A stretch of DNA of 64,000 bases from an uncultured Erysipelotrichaceae bacterium. GTDB taxonomy: Bacteria > Bacillota_I > Bacilli_A > Erysipelotrichales > Erysipelotrichaceae. Where the stretch lies: the NCBI GenBank assembly GCA_900314905.1, contig OMXA01000005.1:18441-82440 (forward strand), read 5' to 3'. A program made the translations under genes and the position numbers. This document shows positions 51,615 to 59,179 of the stretch, piece after piece. The notes below the pieces were generated by a model. The model made no database searches. It was given only the letters and a program-made list of their open reading frames with translations, and was not told the origin of the DNA. Numbering within the stretch: position 1 is the first letter of the stretch; each line of letters starts with the position of its first letter.

Positions 51615-54191
51615 ATGCAGAATTCTGGCAAGGGATGGAAAAAGGTACTGGCACTTCTTGGAATCGTATTGCTGATTCAGCTTGTCTTTCTGAGTCTGAT
51701 CCCGGGATGCCGGTTCTATTTTCATGGGGATGAAACCGAAGAAGTAATCCCGATGGTGATGCACTTTTATCGTACGATCCGTTCCGGGTCGCTTGGTTTC
51801 TGGGACTGGACAAGCGGATTCGGCATTTCCAATGCCATTCACCTGTTTACATTTCTCGGGTCTCCAGGCCTGCTGGTCATGCTGGCATTGCCAAAGGTCA
51901 CCGATCTCTTTCATTGTTTCTATATCCTGATGTGCGCTGCCGTGCTGCTGACAGGGTTCTTCGGCTATTTCTGGCTGAGCAGGATCGTCAGAAGCGAGAA
52001 AGCCCGGATTGCAGGGGCGCTGATCATGGCGTTCTCCGGCTGGATGATGTACTGGATGCATTTCTATAATTACCAGGAAGCCTGGGTCTATCTGACCATT
52101 CTTCTTTACAGCATGGAGTGTCTGATGGACGGAGAGAAGAAGTGGCTTTTTCCGCTGATGATCTTTCTGATCCTTCTTTTAGATCTCTATTTTTTCTACA
52201 TGACGTCCTGGCTGATTCTGTTCTATCTGATCACGCGTTTACGCATGAAGCAGGGAAAGCTGACCTTCAGAGCTCTTCTGAAAGACCTCAGGGAACCGTT
52301 TCTTTTATATCTGCTTGGCATCGGAATCGGAGCGTTCATCTTGATCCCGGAGGCATATGAGCTTCTCTCTGCCGGACGTGTTTCTTCCAATATTCCGAAA
52401 CTGCTGAAAGATCCTTCCAATCTGCTCATCAATCGTCATGGTCTGTTCCGTCTGCTGACCGCGCTGTTTTCGCCAGTCGGCAATGACTATGACTATAACC
52501 TGTTCTCAACTCCTTTTGATGAAAAGAGCATGCATACTTATGCGCTCTACATATACAGTTTCATGCTTTACCCATTATTGCTGCCGCAGATCAGAACAAT
52601 CTCTTTTTCCGGCAAGAATGCATTGCTGCAGATGCTTGGCATTCTATGCTTCTTCGCACTGGTCCCTGATTTCTATATTCTGCTGAATGGAAATATCACT
52701 AGTCGCTGGTGCTTCTTCTTCAGCGTGTTCCAGGTAATTCTGACTGCGGAAATTCTGGATCAGGAAAATCAGATGGATCTTGTTCTTCTGAAGAAATCAT
52801 GTGCAGGAGTGATTGTGCTGCTGGTGTTCTTTTCTCTCATCGCATGGTTCGGCAATACTGCTTCCAAAATGAATCAGAAGGGAATCCTATGGATCGTCCC
52901 ATGCCAGATTCTGCTGGTTTTCGGGTATGAGAAGACGCTGAGCCAGGAAACATGGAAGAAGCGTTTCCCCCTGACAATCCTTGCGGAGTGCCTCCTGGTC
53001 TGCGCGTGCCGCCTGATCAATGGCACTTCGCTGACGCTGAAACATGGTGACGCTGCAGAACAATATGAGAATGCGGTGGCAGATACAGAAGTCTACGACA
53101 GGATTCAGAGCCAGGATGCGGGGTTCTTCCGGATGGTCACAGATGATCCGGCAGCAGAAGGCTATCTGGTCCCGATGGCGAAGAACTTCAGATCGGTTTC
53201 GTTCTATAACGGCGTTTACAATCGGGCGAATGATCGCTACTATGACCGCAGGATCACCGGCAGCTGGTTTATTCCGTACTGTCCTTCCAAGTTTCTTTCC
53301 TATTCGATGTTCGGTGTGAAATATCTCGTTACCTGGCGAAGCGATTCTTTCGTACCATTCGGATACCGGAAAATCATGGAATATGACCAGAACTGGTACG
53401 AACCAGGAACGCCTGTCTGTGTCTATGAAAATGAGCTGGATATGGGCTTAGGGTTTGCGAGCACTCGTACCTGGAGTGAAGCCGATTCCGATCGTCAGGA
53501 TAAGTCGGTTCAGGATTTTCAGATTCTGACTGGAATTCTGACAGATCAGTCTGAAAATCATTATCAGGAGAATCCGGTCTTTCACAGGATCGGAGCAGCT
53601 GTGAATAATGAAGTTCTTGACTATGAAATCAGGGAACCAGGAACATTGTTCTTCGATTACAGCCAGACGAAGCCTGACAGCAAGGGATCCTTTGAACTTT
53701 ACAGGGATGGGAAGCAGACGCTTTACCGGGAATTCCAGGAATATGGGTTCTATGCGGTACATGTGACTGAAAAAGCAGATGCCATCGGAATCTACTGCAG
53801 AAATGCTGCGTATGAAGCAGAGCAGGTTCCATGCAATGTCTACTGGATCAGCGACAGTGACCTGGAACAGATCTATCAGAAGGCTCAGAAAGAAGATCGG
53901 ATCATCGATGCAAAAGCCGATTCATTCGGCGCTTCCGGAGACATCACGATCACGAAGAAAGGTGAGATTCTCGCCACAGCGATTCCTTATAACAGGGGCT
54001 GGCAGGTTTATGTTGACGGCGTGAAGACCGATTACCAGATGGTGAATACCTCTTTTATCGGATTGCCATTATCTGAAGGAACGCATCATCTTCAGTTCAT
54101 CTTCATTCCGCAAGGATTGAGAACAGGGCTCTGCATCAGCGTTTCCTGTCTGATTCTCTCAGTTCTGCTGATCTTCCGCTGGCGAAGATGA
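51615..54191 (+). CDS. YfhO-family membrane glycosyltransferase
   Basis: An 858-residue protein with about 13 helices and a ~340-residue extracellular C-terminal region. The first loop has FYFHGDETEEVIPMVMHFYR and SLGFWDWTSGFGISN; later ALIMAFSGWMMYWMHFYNYQ matches the YfhO helix after that loop. The tail has IPYNRGWQVYVDGVKTDYQM as in the 35107 paralog, then a final helix. In Bacillus subtilis and Staphylococcus, YfhO works with a CsbB-type GT2 that makes undecaprenyl-phosphate-GlcNAc; here a CsbB/GtrB-like gene follows 54 bases downstream, supporting the same partnership. Confidence 0.88.
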   Translation: MQNSGKGWKKVLALLGIVLLIQLVFLSLIPGCRFYFHGDETEEVIPMVMHFYRTIRSGSLGFWDWTSGFGISNAIHLFTFLGSPGLLVMLALPKVTDLFHCFYILMCAAVLLTGFFGYFWLSRIVRSEKARIAGALIMAFSGWMMYWMHFYNYQEAWVYLTILLYSMECLMDGEKKWLFPLMIFLILLLDLYFFYMTSWLILFYLITRLRMKQGKLTFRALLKDLREPFLLYLLGIGIGAFILIPEAYELLSAGRVSSNIPKLLKDPSNLLINRHGLFRLLTALFSPVGNDYDYNLFSTPFDEKSMHTYALYIYSFMLYPLLLPQIRTISFSGKNALLQMLGILCFFALVPDFYILLNGNITSRWCFFFSVFQVILTAEILDQENQMDLVLLKKSCAGVIVLLVFFSLIAWFGNTASKMNQKGILWIVPCQILLVFGYEKTLSQETWKKRFPLTILAECLLVCACRLINGTSLTLKHGDAAEQYENAVADTEVYDRIQSQDAGFFRMVTDDPAAEGYLVPMAKNFRSVSFYNGVYNRANDRYYDRRITGSWFIPYCPSKFLSYSMFGVKYLVTWRSDSFVPFGYRKIMEYDQNWYEPGTPVCVYENELDMGLGFASTRTWSEADSDRQDKSVQDFQILTGILTDQSENHYQENPVFHRIGAAVNNEVLDYEIREPGTLFFDYSQTKPDSKGSFELYRDGKQTLYREFQEYGFYAVHVTEKADAIGIYCRNAAYEAEQVPCNVYWISDSDLEQIYQKAQKEDRIIDAKADSFGASGDITITKKGEILATAIPYNRGWQVYVDGVKTDYQMVNTSFIGLPLSEGTHHLQFIFIPQGLRTGLCISVSCLILSVLLIFRWRR

Positions 54192-54194
54192 AGT

Positions 54195-54223
54195 TTGTGA
54201 GTCTAAGAGGCGTGTAATATAAT
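54195..54223 (+). promoter_or_regulatory. Promoter for the 54246 gene
   Basis: TTGTGA (54195-54200), 17-base spacer, TATAAT (54218-54223), then GGAGG at 54237-54241 and ATG 54246. This is the best-formed conventional promoter in the locus. Confidence 0.65.
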
Positions 54224-54245
54224 AGAACCGTTTTACGGAGGTTTT

Positions 54246-55175
54246 ATGGCTGCTTTACTTTCAGTGGTGGTTCCCTGCTATAACGAAGAGGAAACGGTGG
54301 ATCTGTTCTACCCTGCAGTAACAGAAGTACTGAATCAAATGGATATGGATCATGAGATCATCTTCGTGAATGATGGTTCCCGCGATCATACTCTTGATAA
54401 GATGCTCGCATTATATGAAGCTCATCGCGGTGAAGTGAAGGTCGTCAATTTCAGCCGGAACTTCGGAAAAGAAGGAGCTCTTCTGGCTGGCTTGAAAGCA
54501 GCGAAGGGGGACTATGTCACGGTGATGGATGCAGATCTTCAGGATCCGCCGGAATATCTTCCCAAGATGTTCGAGCTCATGGAGAAGAATGGCGACGATG
54601 TCGTCGGAACAAGACGAGTTACCCGAAAAGGGGAGCCGGCGCTTCGTTCCTGGTTTGCAAGACAGTTCTACAAGCTGATCAATCGGTATACCGAAGTCGA
54701 GATTGTGGATGGCGCTCGCGACTACCGCCTGATGACCAGGCAGGTCGTGGACTCCATTCTTTCCCTGAAAGAATACGGCAGATTCTCAAAGGGGCTGTTT
54801 GTCTGGGTTGGATACAAATGCGAATACCTGGAGTATGAGAATATTCAGCGAGTGGCAGGCGAAACGAAGTGGTCATTCTGGAAACTGTTCCGCTATGCCC
54901 TCGATGGCATCATCGAATATACCAATGCCCCGCTGCGCGCTGCGGCATGGGCAGGGGGAGCACTGTCTGCGATCATGGCGATTGAACTGATTGTTCTGCT
55001 GATCCTTTCTCTGATCGGAAAGACTATCACCGGGACCGTGCTGACGATTTCGATTGTTCTGTTCCTTGGCGGAGTGATTCTGCTCGCGCTCGGGATCATC
55101 GGAGAATATCTTGCGAAAACGTATGACGAAGTGCGGCATCGTCCGAACTATATCGTCAGGAAATTCTATGAATAA
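54246..55175 (+). CDS. GT2 polyprenyl-phosphate sugar synthase (GtrB/CsbB-like)
   Basis: A 309-residue GT-A enzyme with two C-terminal membrane helices (residues ~235-257 and ~268-290). LSVVVPCYNEEETVDLFYPA, IIFVNDGSRDHTLDKML, VNFSRNFGKEGALLAGL, the metal site MDADLQDPPEYLP and VDGARDYRLMTRQVVD define the GtrB/CsbB/ArnC-type group. It would make undecaprenyl-phosphate glucose, GlcNAc or a similar donor for GT-C enzymes, most obviously the YfhO protein just upstream. It has its own promoter and GGAGG site. Confidence 0.92.
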   Translation: MAALLSVVVPCYNEEETVDLFYPAVTEVLNQMDMDHEIIFVNDGSRDHTLDKMLALYEAHRGEVKVVNFSRNFGKEGALLAGLKAAKGDYVTVMDADLQDPPEYLPKMFELMEKNGDDVVGTRRVTRKGEPALRSWFARQFYKLINRYTEVEIVDGARDYRLMTRQVVDSILSLKEYGRFSKGLFVWVGYKCEYLEYENIQRVAGETKWSFWKLFRYALDGIIEYTNAPLRAAAWAGGALSAIMAIELIVLLILSLIGKTITGTVLTISIVLFLGGVILLALGIIGEYLAKTYDEVRHRPNYIVRKFYE

Positions 55176-55193
55176 GCCATTCGGAGGTAATGA

Positions 55194-56006
55194 ATGACAG
55201 ATAGACCGAACCAGACTTCTTCTGGAAAGAAAACCAGGAAGATAGACCCGGTGAAAAAGAAGCACCGGAAGATGAATCAGCGCATGATCCTGACTCTGCT
55301 GGCTGTTTCCGCAGTCACGATCGTCGCTTTTGTGTTCAATATCATCAATGTTGCAAGCAGAGCCTCTTCGTCTTCAGGCGGAACAAATGCTTCTCTTTCT
55401 TCGGATACCGATCGCTCCATGCAGAATGACCTGTATGAAATCGGAAATAACCCTACTGACTTTGAGAAAGAGTGTTTCCAGGAACTGACAGATGCGATGC
55501 AGGGAACGGATCAGAATGCCTATGCGACCGCATTGGTCAGATGCTTTGTCTCAGACTACTTCACCTGGACCAACAAGGATGGAAACTATGAAGTAGGCGG
55601 TCTGCAGTATATCTTCGGTGAGAAGTACACGACCTTCGAAGAGTGGTCGCGATACAACTATTACAAGGATATGGACCTCTACATCAGCCAGTATGGCAGA
55701 GAGAATCTGCCTGAGGTCACTTCGATCACGGCGGATAAGGATACATTCCAGACGGATGATTATACGATCAATACGATTGATCCAGCCCAAACGTATCCCT
55801 GCTACCAGGTTCAGGTATCCTGGACGTATCAAATGGGATCTTCGCTGAATGCGTCTGATTTCGTCAATGATATGCGTTTTCTTGTGGTCGACAATGATGG
55901 CAGAATGGAAATTGCGGAATTCTATGATATGAATTCTGTCAATGCCTGGGAAGCCGCAAACGGATCGGGCAGCAGTGCGGAAGCGACCGCAGCTTCGGAG
56001 GGCTGA
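55194..56006 (+). CDS. Membrane-anchored extracellular protein of unknown function
   Basis: A 270-residue protein. The first ~35 residues are very basic, then one membrane helix (ILTLLAVSAVTIVAFVFNII, ~32-51), a Ser/Gly/Thr linker and a folded outer domain of ~170 residues (FVSDYFTWTNKDGNYEVGG, WSRYNYYKDMDLYISQYG). The outer domain might be an NTF2/VirB8-like cone fold, but this is a guess from pattern only. The end is low-complexity Gly/Ser/Ala. It lies 19 bases after the GtrB-like gene with GGAGG, and its stop overlaps the LCP start, so it is probably a partner of the LCP protein. Confidence 0.7.
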   Translation: MTDRPNQTSSGKKTRKIDPVKKKHRKMNQRMILTLLAVSAVTIVAFVFNIINVASRASSSSGGTNASLSSDTDRSMQNDLYEIGNNPTDFEKECFQELTDAMQGTDQNAYATALVRCFVSDYFTWTNKDGNYEVGGLQYIFGEKYTTFEEWSRYNYYKDMDLYISQYGRENLPEVTSITADKDTFQTDDYTINTIDPAQTYPCYQVQVSWTYQMGSSLNASDFVNDMRFLVVDNDGRMEIAEFYDMNSVNAWEAANGSGSSAEATAASEG

Positions 56007-58144
56007 TGATGAGCAATAAACAAGTCAGACATACGAAAAAAGCGGATCAGACCAGATTTCACCGCGATATGACGCAGGCAAATCTCATCATCACGATTCT
56101 TACGGTCGTCACGAACCTGCTGGTCATTTATACGATGATGAACACAACCAGGTTTTCCAGTCTTTCCCGGAAGGACTTCATCCTGGTCAATGTGCTCTGC
56201 CTCATCGTACTGCTCGTGATGAACACTGCGGTGATGCTGGGCATCCGCAGAAAGAAGAAGACGGTCTATATTACCGGTATTGTCCTGATGTGCGTGTTTC
56301 TGGTCATCGGCGGCTATGGTACGTATGCAGTGACCAGAGTCAATTCGAGCGTCAACCGGATCACCAGCACGACTACGACGGAATCTGTTTCTACTTCTCT
56401 TGTGGTTTATAACGCAGGCGGGACACAGGAAATCTCCGATGTCAGCCAGCTGGATGGAAAAACCGTGGGCTATGCGACCGGAACCAATACCGCAGAGCTT
56501 GGAAAGAACCAGATCAATGCGAAAGGCATCAAGGTCAATTATGAAGAATACACGGACTATGCTTCCGAACTGCTCGCATTGTTCAATAACGAAATCCAGT
56601 GTGCAATCCTGCCGACCAATTATCAGAGCATGTTCCAGAATGAAACCAGTCTGGCGGATCTGATTGACGATACCGCTTCGATTCTCGATTTCGAAGATAA
56701 GGTTACGGTAGAAAATGACAGCGGTTCTGATATTGATATCACCACGACTCCGTTTACGGTGCTTCTGATCGGAAATGCGGATGGGCTGTCAGACACGCTG
56801 ATTCTATGCTCGGTCAATCCGATCTCGATGAAAGTCACGATGACTTCGATTGCGCGTGACTCCTATGTTCCGATCAGCTGCTACAATGGCGCTTCCTCGA
56901 AAATCAATTCCGCTCATGCGGTCAGCGTCGGCTGCACGATCCAGACAGTTGAAAACCTGACCGGAGTCGATATCGATTACTATGTTGATACGAATTTCCA
57001 GGGGGTGGTTGATATTGTCGATGCTCTTGGGGGAATCGTCGTGAATTCTCCGCTGGAATTCGTCGGACAGACTTCTTCCAGCACCCGCGGCACCTATACG
57101 GTCTGGGTTCCGGCAGGAGATAACGTTCTGCTGGATGGCGAACAGGCACTTGCCTTTGCAAGAGAACGTCATGCGTTCCCTACCGGAGACTTCGCCCGCC
57201 AGGAACATCAGCAGGAAGTCATTGAGGCAATTGTCCGCACGATTCTCAGAACCAGAGACATCAACACGTTCCTGAAGGTGCTTGACGCTGCTGGGAATAA
57301 CATTCAGACCAATCTCTCGGTGGGACAGATGACCAGCTTCGTGTCCTATGCACTTCAGAAAACCAACCGCTACTATGACAGCGAACATCCGGAGAAGGTA
57401 TTCGATATCCAGTCCGGCAGGATTACGGGATATAACTCCGGTCTCTGGGACGAGGGGCTTCAGATTTCATTGTCTATCGTCCGGATCTGGCAGGGAGCAC
57501 TGGCAGATGCCAAAGCCGTGATTGACCGCAATATCGATATGACCACTGCGATCACGCCGATGACTAGTGTCCAGTGGTCAGCAAACTGGGTCTTCGAAGT
57601 TCCTGCAATCTGCAAAGAGGCTTATAACGAAACGATGATTCAGGATACTCTGCCGACTACGATCGGAAATTATGTGGGCAGAGATATCGGAACGCTGCAG
57701 TCCTTCTGCAATTCCTATGGTCTGGCGCTGAATATCAGCTATGTTCAGGACAGCACCCAGCCTACTGGCATCATCATTGCCCAGGATCCTGCTGATGGTA
57801 CATCAATTGACAGCATTTCGGCGGTCAATGTGACCGTTGTCGACAACTCTGCTGCCGCAACCCCGACTCCTTCGGCGACTCCGGATACAAATACAGAAGA
57901 AGGCTGCAAGCTTGCCGGAATGTACTGGTATAACAATATGTGCAATTCTTCTCCTCAGGAGACTTCCACCCCGGCACCGACCCCGGAGCAAACTCCGACT
58001 CCGACACCAGCTGCACCAGAACCAACCCCAACTCCAACTCCAGCTCCAACCCCTACCCCGACGCCGGAACCTGCTCAGTCTCCTGCAGACCAGCCTGAAG
58101 CTCCTCCTGCTGATCAAGGCACAGGGGGTGAAGGGGGCAATTGA
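56006..58144 (+). CDS. LCP-family glycopolymer ligase with SBP-like, PASTA and Pro/Thr tail
   Basis: A 712-residue protein of the LytR-CpsA-Psr family, which attaches wall teichoic acid or capsule to peptidoglycan. Order: three helices (~24-48, 57-80, 86-110); a solute-binding-like domain (~131-228, LDGKTVGYATGTNTAEL); the LCP domain (~245-430) with DTLILCSVNP, IARDSYVPI near 286 and FARERHAFPTGDFARQEH near 385; a spacer; one PASTA domain (~555-612, TGIIIAQDPADGTSI); a two-cysteine motif (CKLAGMYWYNNMC, ~633-645); then a Pro/Thr-rich tail ending in Gly/Glu. The SBP-LCP pairing is common in clostridia; PASTA plus Cys motif plus Pro/Thr tail is unusual. A hairpin follows. Confidence 0.9.
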   Translation: MMSNKQVRHTKKADQTRFHRDMTQANLIITILTVVTNLLVIYTMMNTTRFSSLSRKDFILVNVLCLIVLLVMNTAVMLGIRRKKKTVYITGIVLMCVFLVIGGYGTYAVTRVNSSVNRITSTTTTESVSTSLVVYNAGGTQEISDVSQLDGKTVGYATGTNTAELGKNQINAKGIKVNYEEYTDYASELLALFNNEIQCAILPTNYQSMFQNETSLADLIDDTASILDFEDKVTVENDSGSDIDITTTPFTVLLIGNADGLSDTLILCSVNPISMKVTMTSIARDSYVPISCYNGASSKINSAHAVSVGCTIQTVENLTGVDIDYYVDTNFQGVVDIVDALGGIVVNSPLEFVGQTSSSTRGTYTVWVPAGDNVLLDGEQALAFARERHAFPTGDFARQEHQQEVIEAIVRTILRTRDINTFLKVLDAAGNNIQTNLSVGQMTSFVSYALQKTNRYYDSEHPEKVFDIQSGRITGYNSGLWDEGLQISLSIVRIWQGALADAKAVIDRNIDMTTAITPMTSVQWSANWVFEVPAICKEAYNETMIQDTLPTTIGNYVGRDIGTLQSFCNSYGLALNISYVQDSTQPTGIIIAQDPADGTSIDSISAVNVTVVDNSAAATPTPSATPDTNTEEGCKLAGMYWYNNMCNSSPQETSTPAPTPEQTPTPTPAAPEPTPTPTPAPTPTPTPEPAQSPADQPEAPPADQGTGGEGGN
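57958..58140 (+). repeat. Pro-Thr repeat tract at the LCP C-terminus
   Basis: Coding low-complexity region with repeated PTPTP and PAPTP units and biased CCA/CCG/ACT codons. Such tails usually span or associate with the cell wall and can vary in length by slippage. Confidence 0.7.
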
Positions 58145-58176
58145 AAAAAGGAATCAGGGTTACGATTCAGGAAAAC

Positions 58177-58214
58177 AGAGCAGATCCTCCGGAAAGCCGG
58201 AAGGTCTGCTCTTT
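58177..58214 (+). terminator. Long hairpin after the LCP gene
   Basis: A 16-base left arm (58177-58192, starting AGAGCAGA and ending CTCCGG) pairs with 58197-58212 across a four-base AAAG loop with one or two mismatches. Only a short T run follows, so termination may be incomplete or Rho-assisted. It separates the LCP gene from the 58277 operon. Confidence 0.6.
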
Positions 58215-58258
58215 CAGAATGCATGATTCAAGGATACTCCCGAAGTCATGCGCAGTCA

Positions 58259-58267
58259 TGATAAAAT
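58259..58267 (+). promoter_or_regulatory. Extended -10 (TGATAAAAT) before 58277 gene
   Basis: TGA TAAAAT ends 9 bases before the ATG. AGGAG (58268-58272) lies between them, so the predicted transcription start falls at or after the ribosome site; either initiation is slightly further upstream or the mRNA is near-leaderless. Confidence 0.4.
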
Positions 58268-58276
58268 AGGAGCGTT

Positions 58277-59179
58277 ATGAGTAATCAAAAAGTTGCAGTG
58301 CTGATTCCATGCTATAACGAAGAGCTGACCGTAGCCAAAGTCGTCAGTGATTTCAGAGCGGTCCTTCCGGATGCTGAAATCTATGTCTACGATAATAATT
58401 CCACGGATCGTACGTCTGAACTTGCTCTAGAAGCAGGTGCCATTGTCAGAACAGAAGAACATCAGGGAAAAGGCAATGTCGTCAGAACGATGTTCCGTGA
58501 GATTGATGCGGATGCATATATTCTGGTGGACGGAGATGATACCTATCCGGCAGAGGAGGTTCACGTGCTGCTCGATCCGGTTCTGAATGAGGGCATCGAC
58601 ATGGCGATCGGCGACCGTCTTTCGAATGGCACCTATTATTCCGAGAATAAGCGGGCATTCCATGAATTCGGGAATAATATGGTACGGGATCTGATCAATC
58701 ATCTCTTCCATGGGAATATTCATGACATCATGACCGGATACCGGGCGTTTTCGAGGCGATTTGTCAAATGCATGCCGATTCAGTCAGATGGGTTCCAGAT
58801 TGAAACGGAGATGTCCGTATTCGCCTTGATCAGCAGAATGAAGATCCGGGAAGTTCCGATCACCTACCGGGATCGCCCGGAAGGATCCTTCTCCAAGCTG
58901 AATACCTATAAAGACGGGATGAGAGTGCTTCTGACGCTGTTTGATCTTTATAAGAACTACCGGCCGATGTTTTTCTTCTTCTGGTTCTTCCTGTTTTTCC
59001 TGGTGCTCGGCATCCTCGTAAGCACGATCGGAAGTCCGCTTGCAGGAAGTGCTCTGATGGTGATCTCCGCGGTGATCATGATGTCCGGGATCATTCTGGA
59101 TGCGATCAAGAATCAGGCGCTTCAGAACCTGAATGAAGTGATTCTCGCTTACAAGGAGCGGGAGGATAAGCATTCATGA
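58277..59179 (+). CDS. GT2 polyprenyl-phosphate sugar synthase (DPM1-like, membrane tail)
   Basis: A 300-residue GT-A enzyme with two C-terminal helices (~235-255 and ~260-280). VAVLIPCYNEELTVAKVV, IYVYDNNSTDRTSELAL, GKGNVVRTMFREIDADAY, the metal site VDGDDTYPAEE, MTGYRAFSRRFVKCMP and ITYRDRPEGSFSKLNTYKDG mark the polyprenyl-phosphate mannose/glucose synthase group. It probably provides the lipid-linked donor for the GT-C protein encoded 4 bases inside its 3' end. It is the third such synthase in the window. Confidence 0.88.
   Translation: MSNQKVAVLIPCYNEELTVAKVVSDFRAVLPDAEIYVYDNNSTDRTSELALEAGAIVRTEEHQGKGNVVRTMFREIDADAYILVDGDDTYPAEEVHVLLDPVLNEGIDMAIGDRLSNGTYYSENKRAFHEFGNNMVRDLINHLFHGNIHDIMTGYRAFSRRFVKCMPIQSDGFQIETEMSVFALISRMKIREVPITYRDRPEGSFSKLNTYKDGMRVLLTLFDLYKNYRPMFFFFWFFLFFLVLGILVSTIGSPLAGSALMVISAVIMMSGIILDAIKNQALQNLNEVILAYKEREDKHS

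Noticed and set aside
56391-56690. SBP-like domain of the LCP protein as a novel fusion
   Set aside because: This pairing is common in clostridial LCP proteins; only the PASTA, Cys motif and tail were kept as unusual.
57958-58140. Pro/Thr tract considered as a CRISPR or satellite array
   Set aside because: Repeats are short, imperfect, in frame and explained by the Pro/Thr protein tail; no spacers.
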